From assembly GCF_004022705.2 (NCBI RefSeq), contig NZ_RZOY02000014.1, positions 124,001-188,000 of the forward strand: a DNA stretch of 64,000 bases, read 5' to 3'. Positions within the stretch are counted from its first letter, which is position 1. Every line of letters starts with the position of its first letter. The notes below the pieces were generated by a model. It had not been told where the DNA came from and made no database searches. It was given only the letters and a program-made list of their open reading frames with translations. The position numbers were made by a program, and so were the translations under genes. The stretch comes from Mesorhizobium sp. M2D.F.Ca.ET.226.01.1.1. GTDB taxonomy: Bacteria > Pseudomonadota > Alphaproteobacteria > Rhizobiales > Rhizobiaceae. Shown piece after piece: positions 42,603 through 52,336 of the stretch.

Positions 42603-43637
42603 CTACCCCCGCTTTTCGATCACCGCGTAGAGCACGTTGCGGTTCTCGCCATAGAACACCTGCGCATCCACCGTGTTGCGGTCGACGCTGGCATTGATGA
42701 TGTTCCACATGTCGGCCTCCGAGCGCAGCAGCAACACCCAGTCCATGAAGGTTTCCCGGTAGCCGGCGTCGGGCGTGCCCTCGGCATAGTTCGCAAACAG
42801 GAACCTGCCGTTGGGCTTCAGCATCTGCAGGCAGGTCTTGGTAAGCTTCACGGCGACGTTGTGCTGGAGGTAGTCGTAAAGGCCTGAGGCGTAGATGAGA
42901 TCGAACTTGCCGAGCTTGTGGCCTCTGGTCAGCACGGTTCGCACCGAACCGTCGACGGCCTCGACCGCGGTGCCCTGGAAGTCGCGCGCGATCAGCCCGA
43001 CGCTCTGCGGATCCTGGTCGAGCGCGACCCAGCGCTTCAGCCCGCCCTCGGCAAGCGCGGTCGAACGATTGGCCTCGCGCAAATGGCCGGCCGCGATCGC
43101 CAGCACCTCGGCGTCCGGTCCGTTCATTGCGGCGGTCTCGTCGACATAGCGGGTCAGCAGGTCGCGCCGTTCCCGGGCAGCGACACAGGACGGCACGTTC
43201 TGGGTATGGCTGTAGAGCGCTTTGCCGATCTCCGAGGCGTTCGCCACATCCTCGGCCACGTGCGGGTCGCAGTAGATGTAGTCGAGCAGCTGCGCGTCGC
43301 CGGAATAGCCTCTGGGCTTGGTAAAGGACCAGTGCGTGAGCGGATCCTGGAGGAAATATTGCAGGATCGCATGGTTCTGCGCCACCGGTATCAAGGCTTG
43401 CCAGACGTCGGGATGGACCCTGGAGCGCAACGCGTTGAGCACCGACAGCAGCCGTCGAACGATCTCGGCGGGATCCTTCCGCAGCTCGATCTGCTGCTGC
43501 GTTGTCAACAGGATGAGCGCCAGCTCCGCGCGCGCCGCTTCGAACGCCTCGCCGTGGCGCTCGGGCTTCCCTCGATGCAGACCGGCGGCAATGGTCTTGG
43601 CAGTAATCAGGCTTTTGCCATCAAAAACGGTCTGCAC
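42603..43637 (-). CDS. SAM-dependent methyltransferase-like protein (PhcB-like)
   Basis: This 344-residue protein has an N-terminal helical part (about 20-100) and a C-terminal methyltransferase-type domain with EVLAIAAGHLREANRSTALA, RWVALDQDPQSVGLIARDF, KFDLIYASGLYDYLQHNVAV and LKPNGRFLFANYAEG. Motif I is weak (AIAAGHLRE in place of xGxGxG). The KPRGYSGDAQLLDYIY segment recalls proteins annotated as 3-hydroxypalmitate methyl ester synthase (PhcB) homologues; I offer this from memory as a lead only. It is divergent from the GGDEF-EAL gene across 222 bp of AT-richer DNA. Confidence 0.7.
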   Translation of the reverse strand: MQTVFDGKSLITAKTIAAGLHRGKPERHGEAFEAARAELALILLTTQQQIELRKDPAEIVRRLLSVLNALRSRVHPDVWQALIPVAQNHAILQYFLQDPLTHWSFTKPRGYSGDAQLLDYIYCDPHVAEDVANASEIGKALYSHTQNVPSCVAARERRDLLTRYVDETAAMNGPDAEVLAIAAGHLREANRSTALAEGGLKRWVALDQDPQSVGLIARDFQGTAVEAVDGSVRTVLTRGHKLGKFDLIYASGLYDYLQHNVAVKLTKTCLQMLKPNGRFLFANYAEGTPDAGYRETFMDWVLLLRSEADMWNIINASVDRNTVDAQVFYGENRNVLYAVIEKRG

Positions 43638-43859
43638 CGGATACTCCGTGGTTAACAGTCATTTAACTTATTGCGTAGAATGTCGAATTTGCCAACGGCG
43701 ATCGTTAGCATTTTAATAATATGATTAATTTCCCGCTAACCATCTCGCTTCATTGGATATTTTGCGGGTCGGAATCCGGGTTCGAGTTAACGCAAACTTG
43801 TCTCCCGCCGTGGCATTTTATTGCTCGGCAAACCGTTGTTTCCCTAGGAGCGGGCCCGC

Positions 43860-45926
43860 GTGGGGGCAGAGGCGAAAAAAGTGTTCGAAGCGCAAAAGTC
43901 CCTTGAAGCGGGGTTTATTGCGAACGAACGCGTCGCATCGAGATTGGCCGATATGGCGCATGTGGAGCCCTACGAGCCGCGCCCCGGCCCGGGGCCGAAC
44001 GAGCTGCGCGTGCTTTACCGCGAGGAATCGCAAGCGAAGCGGCGCAAGGAAGCCAGGCCCGGGCTTTGGATGGCCGTTGCCATCTATGTGCTGTTCTCGG
44101 CGACGGATCTGCTGCTGATACCGGATGTGGCGCTCTACACGATCACGGCGCGCTTTGCCGTCGGCCTCACGGCGCTGCTGACGCTTGAAGGTCAGCTTCG
44201 CCGCGGCGTTGCCACGCAATGGCTAGACATAACCTGCGCAGCCGCCATCATCTTTGGCTATGTCGGCTGGCTGTGGCCGACATCCTTGGGCGCGGATCGG
44301 CAAGCCGTCGCCTATTATATGGTGTTCGGCACCATCTTCATGATGAGTGCCAACCTCTTCTTCACGTTCAGCTTCAAAACGTCGATCATCACGTCGACCA
44401 TAATCCTGTGCATACTATACGTGGTGAATTATTTTGTGCCCGCCTCGCTCACCTATAAGCTGGTGTTCGGCACGTTCTACGTCTCGTGCTTCACCTTCAC
44501 CTCCTATGTGAACTGGAAGCTGAACGAGGAACGCTACAACGTCTTCCTCAACGCGCTTGAAGCCAAGATTCAGCACAACGAGGCCACCGAGCGAGGCAAG
44601 GCACTGTTGCGGCTGTCGCGCACCGATCCGTTGACAGGCCTGGAGAACCGGCGCGCGATCGACGAGAAGCTCAGGGATTGCTGGAGCGACTGGCAGAAGC
44701 TCGGCATTCGTTTCGCGGCGATCCTCATCGACGTCGATTTCTTCAAGAAGTTCAACGACTGCTACGGCCATCAGGAAGGCGACCGTTGCCTGATCCATGT
44801 CGCCAATGCGCTGAGCGATCTCGTCCGGCAACACAATGGCTCGATCGGGCGCTATGGCGGTGAGGAATTCATCGTGCTTGCGCGCATGAACGACAAGGAT
44901 CAGGTCGCTGACCTCGCGCAAGCCATTTGTCGCACGGTGGAGGAGCTGGCGCTGACGCATGAGCTGCGGCGGGACGGCACCTCTATCGTGACGGTGAGCG
45001 TCGGCGCCGCGTTCACCCGTACGCAGGCCGGCGGCAAGCTGGAGAAGATCATCCACGAGGCCGATCGGGCGCTGTATCTGGCAAAGGCCGGCGGCCGCAA
45101 TTGCGCTCGATTGTTCGATCCGACCGATCCGCAATCGAGCGACGAGAGCGAGAACATCGCGGCCCTGCTGAAGATCGCCGTCGAAAGGGATCTCGTCTCG
45201 CTGGTCTACCAACCTATCCAGGACGTCGCGTCGGGCCGGTTCGAGGCCGTCGAGGCGCTGATGCGCCTGAAAATGCTCGACGGCATACTGGTTCCGCCGA
45301 GCCTGTTCATTCCCGTCGCCGAACGCACCGGCGCCATCCTCGAGCTCGGACGCTGGGCGATAAGGACGGTGTGCACGGATATGCTGACGCACGACCATGT
45401 CCGCCTCGTCAGCGTCAACGTATCGCCGATCCAGCTCAAGACGCCCGGCTTCGCGACATCCGTCGCCGGCATTCTCGGCGAGACCGGCGTCGCCGGCAGC
45501 CGGCTGGCCTTCGAGATCACCGAGGGGCGCGAACTGGAGATGGACTCCGACATCCTGCGCTGCATCAGCGACCTGAAGCTCCTGGGTATCAGGATATGGC
45601 TCGACGATTTCGGCACCGGCTTCGCCGGCCTGTCGTGGCTGCGCCTCATCGATTTCGATACGGTCAAGATCGACCGTTCGTTCCTGCACGACTGCGGCAC
45701 GCCGAAGGGCATGGCGATGCTCCAGGACATCATCGCGCTCGTCCGCAATCGCGGCCACAAGATCCTGGTCGAGGGCGTGGAAACCGACGAACAGATGGCG
45801 CTGATGCGCGAGTTCGGCATCGACAAGGTGCAAGGCTACCACGTCGGCCGTCCGCTGCCGGCGGCAAGTTTCCAGACCAAGCGGCCCGTGCAGAAACGGC
45901 CGTTCACGGTGCTGAAGTCGGCATGA
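43860..45926 (+). CDS. Membrane-bound GGDEF-EAL cyclic-di-GMP enzyme, GTG start
   Basis: This 688-residue protein has about six membrane helices (70-215), then a GGDEF domain with the active GGEEF loop (333-337) and an EAL domain. Catalytic residues of the latter are seen: EAL (465-467), Asn520, Glu552, DDFGTG (582-587), Lys603 and Asp605, EGVET and QGYHVGRP. Both activities could be present. The inhibitory I-site RxxD is degenerate (RQHN). The start is GTG at 43860, 9 nt after AGGAG. It probably couples a membrane signal to cyclic-di-GMP level and so to motility or biofilm. It stands alone. Confidence 0.9.
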   Translation: MGAEAKKVFEAQKSLEAGFIANERVASRLADMAHVEPYEPRPGPGPNELRVLYREESQAKRRKEARPGLWMAVAIYVLFSATDLLLIPDVALYTITARFAVGLTALLTLEGQLRRGVATQWLDITCAAAIIFGYVGWLWPTSLGADRQAVAYYMVFGTIFMMSANLFFTFSFKTSIITSTIILCILYVVNYFVPASLTYKLVFGTFYVSCFTFTSYVNWKLNEERYNVFLNALEAKIQHNEATERGKALLRLSRTDPLTGLENRRAIDEKLRDCWSDWQKLGIRFAAILIDVDFFKKFNDCYGHQEGDRCLIHVANALSDLVRQHNGSIGRYGGEEFIVLARMNDKDQVADLAQAICRTVEELALTHELRRDGTSIVTVSVGAAFTRTQAGGKLEKIIHEADRALYLAKAGGRNCARLFDPTDPQSSDESENIAALLKIAVERDLVSLVYQPIQDVASGRFEAVEALMRLKMLDGILVPPSLFIPVAERTGAILELGRWAIRTVCTDMLTHDHVRLVSVNVSPIQLKTPGFATSVAGILGETGVAGSRLAFEITEGRELEMDSDILRCISDLKLLGIRIWLDDFGTGFAGLSWLRLIDFDTVKIDRSFLHDCGTPKGMAMLQDIIALVRNRGHKILVEGVETDEQMALMREFGIDKVQGYHVGRPLPAASFQTKRPVQKRPFTVLKSA

Positions 45927-45947
45927 GGGTGGCGTTCGCCGTGAGGC

Positions 45948-46844
45948 TCAGTAAGCTGCAGCGGAAGCCGGCATAGCCTGCAGGCGGTCGATGTCCTGGC
46001 GAGGCGGCGCGCCGAACAGGCGGCGATATTCGCGGCTGAATTGCGAGGGGCTGTCATAGCCGACCGCGAAGCCGGCAGCACCCGCGCTCGCCCCGTCCGC
46101 CAGCATCAGCCTTCGCGCTTCCTGCAGCCGCAATTGTTTTTGGTATTCGAGTGGAGTCATGCGGGTGATCGCCTTGAAGTGGGCGTGAAGCGACGACGGG
46201 CTCATGCCCGACGCGGCGGCAATCTCGTCTATCCGCAACTGCGTGTGGAAGCCGCCCCGGATCGTGGCGATGGCGCGGCTGATCTGGTTCAGGTGGCTAT
46301 CCGCCGATGCCATCTGGCGAAGCGTCGCGCCGTGCGGCCCTGTGAGCAGCCGATAGAGGATCTCGCGCTCTATCAGCGCCGCCAAGGTTCCGATGCTCTC
46401 AGGGCGATCGAGCAGCCTGACAAGCCGGTAGGCGGCATCGATCAGGTCGGGGTCGCCCGGATAGACGGCAAGCACCGGCAGGTCACCGCGGGGAGAAGCG
46501 CGCCCTTCCGTCACCAGCAGGTCGGCAAGGGCAGCGGCATCGAAATCGATCTTGCAGCAGAGATACGGTGCGGCTGGACTGGCCTCCAGCACGTGTCCGA
46601 CCAGCGGCAGGTCGACCGAGACCAGAAGATAGCTGGAAGCGTCATAGACCACGCTCTGGCCGGCCAGCGAGACGCGCTTCGACCCCTGGGCGATTATGCA
46701 AAGCGAGGCTTCATAGACCGCAGGCACCGGCGCGCTGGGATGGTTGGCGCGAATGAGCGACAGCCGCGGCACCGCGGTGCCGGATATGCCGGAAACCGGC
46801 GCGAACCGCGAGATCAGATGAGCCAGATCGGCAATTTTGTCCAT
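45948..46844 (-). CDS. AraC-family regulator with AraC_N domain
   Basis: This 298-residue protein begins MDKIADLAHLISRFAPVSGI, has the AraC_N cupin-type domain (YEASLCIIAQGSKRVSLAGQ) and a C-terminal HTH pair (about 195-290: LRIDEIAAASGMSPSSLHAH and GAAGFAVGYDSPSQFSREYR). This YqhC-like architecture commonly sits divergent to an oxidoreductase that it activates. Here that is the SDR gene at 46995, 150 bp away. The frame stays open beyond 46844, but only this ATG gives the family N-terminus. Confidence 0.9.
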   Translation of the reverse strand: MDKIADLAHLISRFAPVSGISGTAVPRLSLIRANHPSAPVPAVYEASLCIIAQGSKRVSLAGQSVVYDASSYLLVSVDLPLVGHVLEASPAAPYLCCKIDFDAAALADLLVTEGRASPRGDLPVLAVYPGDPDLIDAAYRLVRLLDRPESIGTLAALIEREILYRLLTGPHGATLRQMASADSHLNQISRAIATIRGGFHTQLRIDEIAAASGMSPSSLHAHFKAITRMTPLEYQKQLRLQEARRLMLADGASAGAAGFAVGYDSPSQFSREYRRLFGAPPRQDIDRLQAMPASAAAY

Positions 46845-46994
46845 GCCGCATAAATCTGCATCGCGCGCGATCTTGCAAGGCTTGATCGGGTTCATTTGGA
46901 GGATCGTGCAAACTCTTTGGACGATCACGCTACCACCATCCGGCTTCTCGCCACCATCTTGCGTCCCGTCACCGCAAGCGAAAAGGAAACGATC

Positions 46995-47720
46995 ATGACG
47001 GGACTGAAAGACAAGATTGTACTCATCACCGGCGCCTCGAGCGGCATTGGCGAAGCAACGGTTCGCGAGCTTGCCAAGGCTGGCGCCAGGCTGTTCATCG
47101 GCGCCCGCCGCACCGAGCGTCTGGCGGCGCTGGCGCAGGAACTCGGCGAAGGGGTCGCCTGGCGCGAGCTCGACGTGACGGATGCGGCGAGCTTCGACGC
47201 TTTCGCCGATGCCGCTCACGCGCAACTCGGGCGGATCGACGTGCTGGTCAACAATGCCGGCGTCATGCCGCTCTCCCCGCTTGCCGCGCTGAAGCGCGAT
47301 GAGTGGGCACGCATGATAAACGTCAACATCTTCGGCGTGCTGAACGGGATCGCTTCGGTGCTGCCACGCTTCGTGGCGCAGAAGAACGGGCACATCGTCA
47401 ACGTGGCTTCGGTCGGCGCGCACATCGTGCTGCCCACAGCGGCGGTCTACTGCGGCACGAAATACGCGGTGTGGGCAATCACCGAAGGCCTGCGCCAGGA
47501 GCACGACGACATCCGCGCCACGATCATCTCTCCCGGCGTGACCGCGACCGAACTGGGCGACGACATCAGCGATCCGCAGGTGGCGTCGGCGCTGAAAGCG
47601 TGGCGGCAAAAGTCGCTGACACCGGACGCCATAGCCCGTGCGATCCGCTTCGCGCTCGAACAGCCCGACGGAGTCGACGTCAACGAAATGATCGTGCGGC
47701 CGACCGCCGCGAATATGTAG
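46995..47720 (+). CDS. Short-chain dehydrogenase/reductase
   Basis: This 241-residue classical SDR has TGASSGIG (12-19), NNAG (about 88-91), catalytic Ser in NVASVGAHIVLPTAAV and YCGTK (Tyr-x-x-x-Lys). The family resembles NADP-dependent SDRs such as YdfG-type 3-hydroxy acid dehydrogenases. AAAGGAAAC precedes the ATG at 46995. It is divergent from the AraC regulator at 46844, its likely activator. Confidence 0.9.
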   Translation: MTGLKDKIVLITGASSGIGEATVRELAKAGARLFIGARRTERLAALAQELGEGVAWRELDVTDAASFDAFADAAHAQLGRIDVLVNNAGVMPLSPLAALKRDEWARMINVNIFGVLNGIASVLPRFVAQKNGHIVNVASVGAHIVLPTAAVYCGTKYAVWAITEGLRQEHDDIRATIISPGVTATELGDDISDPQVASALKAWRQKSLTPDAIARAIRFALEQPDGVDVNEMIVRPTAANM

Positions 47721-47818
47721 GAGCTTCGCCTTGCTACGTCGGCTTGCGGGTGGGCGGCTGAGCCCCCCGCAAGTCGGGCAGGGCGCGTGCCTGCTGTCGG
47801 TCAGCCATCAGTTCGCCT

Positions 47819-48766
47819 TCAATGCACCACCAACCTCACGCGCTCCCGCAGTTCCCGCGGCGCCACGTCATACTTGCTCTTGAACGCCCGCGAGAAATGC
47901 GCGCTGGAGTTAAATCCGCAGGCAAAGGCGATTTCCGAGATCGAGGCTGCGGCCCGCGCTGGCGAGAGCAGTTCCTCCTTGCTGCGCTCCAGCCGCCGGT
48001 CCCAGACGAAGCGCTCCAAGGTCATGCCCTCGCCCTCGAAGGCGCGGTGCAGATAGCGGCGCGAGCAGCCCATGTGGCGGGCGATGTCCTCGGCCGAAAG
48101 ATTGCTGCGCGCCAGGTTGGCGTCGATATAGGCGACGATGCGCTCGCGCAGCGCTTCCAGCGGCGAGCGGCGGAATTCGGGCGCCATCGGCTTGGCCTGG
48201 ATCAGCCCGTTGACGAGTTGGATCAGGCTTTCGCCGACGCGGCGGCAGCCGGCTTCGTCGAGCTTGTGCGCCTCGCCGATCGCCATCTGCATCAGCCCGG
48301 ACACGATGTGAGTCAGACTGTCGTCTTCGCCCGGCAGCGGCACCGGGGCTGAAAGCCGCGCCAGCGTCTCGTCGCCGAAGGTCGAGCGCGGCACCTGCAG
48401 GATGAGTTGGTCGACATCGGAAAGGTTCTGCAGCGAATAGCTGCGCACCGGATCGTAGATGATCGCCGCGCGCGGGCCGAGATCGATCGCCGTCTCACGC
48501 TGCTCGAAGCGGCTGCGGCCCTTGCGCTGCATCAGGATCTTGATCGCGTCGGGATCGAAGCTGCGCCAGAAGGCGCGGTCGTTGAGGACCAGATGCGACT
48601 TGGCCCGGATTTCCGACAGGCGGCAGGCGCCGAGATTGACCGACACCAGTTTCGGCAGCGACGGCGCCTCGCCGCGCGAAAAACGCTGGGTGATCGGGCC
48701 GAACAGCATCCGCGAGGCGGACAGGAAGGCTTCGCCGTCGGCGACGCTCACGTGGTGGCCGTGCAT
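47819..48766 (-). CDS. AraC-family regulator (FeaR-like, AraC_binding_2)
   Basis: This 315-residue regulator has an N-terminal AraC_binding_2-type domain (about 20-195) and a C-terminal HTH pair (about 210-310): NLSAEDIARHMGCSRRYLHR and SISEIAFACGFNSSAHFSRA, then KSKYDVAPRELRERV. The ATG at 48766 follows GGAGGAGGAAACG, an excellent ribosome site. This architecture is that of FeaR, which activates amine-derived aldehyde catabolism. No obvious target is adjacent; the neighbouring aas gene ends 165 bp away and points the same way. Confidence 0.88.
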   Translation of the reverse strand: MHGHHVSVADGEAFLSASRMLFGPITQRFSRGEAPSLPKLVSVNLGACRLSEIRAKSHLVLNDRAFWRSFDPDAIKILMQRKGRSRFEQRETAIDLGPRAAIIYDPVRSYSLQNLSDVDQLILQVPRSTFGDETLARLSAPVPLPGEDDSLTHIVSGLMQMAIGEAHKLDEAGCRRVGESLIQLVNGLIQAKPMAPEFRRSPLEALRERIVAYIDANLARSNLSAEDIARHMGCSRRYLHRAFEGEGMTLERFVWDRRLERSKEELLSPARAAASISEIAFACGFNSSAHFSRAFKSKYDVAPRELRERVRLVVH

Positions 48767-48846
48767 CGTTTCCTCCTCCGGTTCACTAGCCCCGTCTTGT
48801 CGCGGGATTGAGACGCAACGGCCGAGCCGATGCAACCGGAAAGGAA

Positions 48847-48860
48847 GTTAACATGCTAAC
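48847..48860. promoter_or_regulatory. Palindrome upstream of the FeaR-like gene
   Basis: GTTAACATGCTAAC is a perfect inverted repeat except for the A/C pair beside the central CATG. It lies 81 bp before the AraC gene start. GTTAACATG also occurs at 16275-16283 before hpaF. Confidence 0.45.
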
Positions 48861-48931
48861 CATCTCCACCGCAACGGCGCAGATGATGTGAACGGGCTAG
48901 CGCATGGCGACAGCCTGTTCACACATTAAGG

Positions 48932-51900
48932 TCAGGCAGCCTTGACCTTGAGCTCTTCTGGGCCGCGCACCATGCGGGTCACGCCGGCGAAGTCGAGCTT
49001 GCCGGAACCGAGCACCGGCACTTTCGGCACGACGCGCACTTCGGCCGGCACCATCAGGTCCATGGCCCCGTTCGCCTTGGCGAAGGCGAGGAACTCCGCG
49101 CGCGTGGCGTTGGCAGCCTCGGTGATCAGGATCAGCTTCTCGCCCTTGCGGGCATCGGGGAGCGTGGCGACGGCCGACAGCGAGCCTTTCCAGAGCTCGC
49201 CGGCCAGCGCCTCGACCGCTGCCAGCGAGACCATCTCGCCGGCGATCTTGGCAAAGCGCTTGGCGCGGCCGCGGATCGAGATGAAGCCCGCATCGTCGAC
49301 GGTGACGACGTCGCCGGTGTCGTGCCAGCCATCGGCCAGCGGCTCGATCACGCCAGGGTTCTCGGCGCGCAGATAGCCGGCCATCACGTTCGGGCCGCGC
49401 ACGAACAGCAGTCCGCCTTCGTCGACGCCGGGCACCGGCTCCAGCCGGTACTCCATGCCGGGCATGATTTTGCCGACGCTGCCCGACTTGTTGTACATCG
49501 GCGTGTTGATTGCGATCACCGGCGCGGTCTCGGTCACGCCATAGCCTTCCAGGATGCGCAGGCCGAACTTCTCCATATAGGTCGTGCGCGTGGCCGCCTT
49601 CACCGGCTCGGCGCCAGCGAAGCAGTAACGCACCGAGCGGAAGTCGTAAGGATGCGCGGTGCGGGCATAGCCCGACAGGAAGGTGTCGGTGCCGAAGATG
49701 ATCGTCGCGTTCGAGGCATAGATCAGTTCCGGCACGATGCGGTAATGCAGCGGCGAGGGGTAGAAATATACCGGCACGCCCGAGATCAGCGGCAGCACCG
49801 TGCCCGCCGTCATGCCGAAGGAGTGGAAGATCGGCAGCACGTTGAACACCTTGTCGCCCGAATGGAAGTCGATGCGCGAGGCGGCCTGGGCGGCATTGGC
49901 CAGGATGTTGCGGTGGGTGAGCACCACGCCCTTCGGCGTGCCCTCCGAGCCCGAAGTGAACAGGATCGCGGCAGGATCATCCGGCTTGCGCGCCACTCGC
50001 GGCGTCGCCTTGCGCAACAGGCCGAGCAGCTTGTCCTTCAGCCCGATCGTGGCGCGAAGGTCGTCCAGCCAGACGATGTCGACCGAGCGGCCGATCTCCT
50101 CGACCACAGGCCCGAGCTTCGCCTGTTCGACGAAGGCGCGGGAGGTGAGCACGGTGCGCACCTCGGCCGCCTTGCAGGCCGACAGGATGTTCGCAGCACC
50201 CGCGGTGAAGTTGATCATCGCCGGAACCTTGCCGGCCGACACGACGCCGAGAAGTGCGGCGCAGGCGCCGTTGGCGTTGGGCAGCATGATGCCCAGCGTC
50301 TCCTGGCCGGCATAGAGGTGCTCGAACTTCTCGCCGAGCACCGCGGCGGCGGTGAGCAGCTTGCCGTAGCTCAGCGAACCGGTGACCGGATCCTGCACCG
50401 CAAGCTCCTTCATGCCGCGCTCATGCGCCGTCTCGATGATCTTCTCCAACACCGTCTTGTTAATGTCCTGGGTGCGGAAGACGAGGTCCGACATCACCTG
50501 ATAGAGCGCCGAGCCCGCCGCGGCGCGGCGCTGGCGGCCCTTCAGCTCCTGCTGAACTTCGAGCTTCACCGGTTCCAGAATGGTCACCTTGACCTTCGGG
50601 AACAGGCGGCGGCGCACGTGCTGCGAGGTCAGCCGCGAGAAGTAGCTCTTCTCCAGCCCGTCGATGCGCACCGGCACCACCATCGAGCCGGTCTTGTCGG
50701 CAACCATGGCGGCGCCGTCATAGACCTTCATCAGCCCGCCGGTGACGGTGATGCGCCCTTCCGGGAAGATGACCAGCGGATCGCCACCCTGCACGATCTT
50801 GATCAGCGTGCGGGTCGACATGGGCTTGGCCGGATTGAGCGGCAGCGCGCGGGCGAGCTTCATGAACGGCTTCATCCACCAGGCCTGCGCGATCGTGTAG
50901 TCGATGGCGAAGACCGGCTCCTCGTCGGTCAGCGTCAATGCCAGCGGGCCGTCGAGGAAGCTGACATGGTTGAGCGCCAGGATCGGCGCCTTGCCGGCCG
51001 CCTTGAGATTGTCCAACCCCTCGACCTCCAGCCGCAGGAAGGCGCGGAACAGGATCGAGACGAAGTCGCGGAACGGATTGGTCGGCAGGAATTTCAGCAT
51101 CAGCCAGGCGGCGATCGCGTTGGCGACGACGAGGCCGAACAGGATGCCCGCGATGGATACACCCGCCGCCTGGATGGCGGCGACGAGGATGCCGCCAATC
51201 GTCATGAAGCCGGCATTGACGATGCTGACGGCGGCAACGACGCGGGCGCGGCGTGCCTCCGGCGACCAGGCCTGCACGGCGGCGAAAGTCGGCACCACGA
51301 GGAAGGCGGCGGCAATCGCCATGCCGGCGAGGTCGACGGCGACTCGGATGGTGTTCGGACCGGCGAAGAAGGCGGCAAGCGTCTCGGCCTTGGGCGAAGG
51401 CTGCATGCTCCAGATGGTCCAGGCGAGATGCAGGCCGAACAACGCCAGCAGCGCGGTGCCGACCGGCGCCGGCAGCAGCACCATGCGCCCTTGAGACATC
51501 CAGGCGGCAATGGCCGAGCCGATGGCGATGGAGACGGCGAATACGGCGAGATAGGCGGTCACCGCGATCTCGTTGCCGCCGAGCGAGTCCTTGATCATCG
51601 ACGGCAGGATCGACAGCACGATGGCGCCGACCAGCCAGAACCAGGAGGTCATCAGGCCGGCGCGCCAGATGCGCATGTCGGTGCGCAATTCGGCGACCTG
51701 ATGCCAGGTCGAGCGGAAGATGTTCTTGTCGATGACAAGGTTGGGGGCGGCCGAGCCGGTGGAAGGGATGTAGCGGCTGGCAAGCCAGCAGCCGACGGCC
51801 AAAGCCATCATGATCGGCCCGAACACCGTGACACCGATGCCGTCGGCGGAAACGACGCCGCCGGCGATGGTGCCGCCGAGGATCGCGGCGAAGGTCGCCG

Positions 51901-52336
51901 ACTCGATCCAGGCATTGGCCTTGGGCAGTTCCTTGCGTTCCAGGTGATCCGGCAGGATGCCGTATTTGATCGGCCCGAACAGCGCCGAGATGATGCCGAA
52001 CATCAACAGCGCTCCCATCAGCACCGGGATCGATGAGAGAGCGATGCCGACGACCGAGACTCCCGCCGCGGCGATTTCGACGAATTTCAGCCGCCGCGCG
52101 ATCAGCGCCTTGTCGAAGCGGTCCGCGATCTCGCCGCCGAGCGCCGACAAGAGCAGGAAGGGCGCCATGAAGATAGCGCCGGCCAGCGTCACCAGCGATG
52201 CCGCCTGGTCCTTCGCCAGCGTGAAGAGAATGAGGAACACCAGTGTGTTCTTCAGGAAATTGTCGTTGAAGGCCGAGAGGAATTGCGTCCAGAAGAGAGG
52301 CGCGAAGCGCCGCGACATCATCAGATGGGTGTTCAT
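48932..52336 (-). CDS. aas: LplT-PlsC-AcsM fusion: lysophospholipid flippase / acyltransferase / acyl-ACP synthetase
   Basis: This 1134-residue protein has three parts. Residues 1-420 form an MFS-type (LplT-like) transporter with about twelve helices. Residues 430-620 are a PlsC/LPLAT acyltransferase with the HX4D motif at His457-Asp462 (LALNHVSFLDGPL) and VIFPEGRIT. Residues 640-1134 are an AMP-binding synthetase with the P-loop FTSGSEGTPKGVVLTHRN and the GYGVTETAPVIAINTP segment. Together they would flip lysophospholipid inward, activate fatty acid and re-acylate it. In E. coli these are separate LplT and Aas proteins. The gene is monocistronic, with TetR-type palindromes ~290-360 bp upstream. 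Confidence 0.92.
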   Translation of the reverse strand: MNTHLMMSRRFAPLFWTQFLSAFNDNFLKNTLVFLILFTLAKDQAASLVTLAGAIFMAPFLLLSALGGEIADRFDKALIARRLKFVEIAAAGVSVVGIALSSIPVLMGALLMFGIISALFGPIKYGILPDHLERKELPKANAWIESATFAAILGGTIAGGVVSADGIGVTVFGPIMMALAVGCWLASRYIPSTGSAAPNLVIDKNIFRSTWHQVAELRTDMRIWRAGLMTSWFWLVGAIVLSILPSMIKDSLGGNEIAVTAYLAVFAVSIAIGSAIAAWMSQGRMVLLPAPVGTALLALFGLHLAWTIWSMQPSPKAETLAAFFAGPNTIRVAVDLAGMAIAAAFLVVPTFAAVQAWSPEARRARVVAAVSIVNAGFMTIGGILVAAIQAAGVSIAGILFGLVVANAIAAWLMLKFLPTNPFRDFVSILFRAFLRLEVEGLDNLKAAGKAPILALNHVSFLDGPLALTLTDEEPVFAIDYTIAQAWWMKPFMKLARALPLNPAKPMSTRTLIKIVQGGDPLVIFPEGRITVTGGLMKVYDGAAMVADKTGSMVVPVRIDGLEKSYFSRLTSQHVRRRLFPKVKVTILEPVKLEVQQELKGRQRRAAAGSALYQVMSDLVFRTQDINKTVLEKIIETAHERGMKELAVQDPVTGSLSYGKLLTAAAVLGEKFEHLYAGQETLGIMLPNANGACAALLGVVSAGKVPAMINFTAGAANILSACKAAEVRTVLTSRAFVEQAKLGPVVEEIGRSVDIVWLDDLRATIGLKDKLLGLLRKATPRVARKPDDPAAILFTSGSEGTPKGVVLTHRNILANAAQAASRIDFHSGDKVFNVLPIFHSFGMTAGTVLPLISGVPVYFYPSPLHYRIVPELIYASNATIIFGTDTFLSGYARTAHPYDFRSVRYCFAGAEPVKAATRTTYMEKFGLRILEGYGVTETAPVIAINTPMYNKSGSVGKIMPGMEYRLEPVPGVDEGGLLFVRGPNVMAGYLRAENPGVIEPLADGWHDTGDVVTVDDAGFISIRGRAKRFAKIAGEMVSLAAVEALAGELWKGSLSAVATLPDARKGEKLILITEAANATRAEFLAFAKANGAMDLMVPAEVRVVPKVPVLGSGKLDFAGVTRMVRGPEELKVKAA

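Noticed and set aside
49322..52036. A 904-codon plus-strand open frame opposite the aas fusion gene
   Set aside because: It is rich in Arg, His, Asp and Gly with no domain or hydrophobic pattern, as expected for the complement of a high-GC gene; the minus strand encodes clear transporter, PlsC and AMP-ligase motifs.
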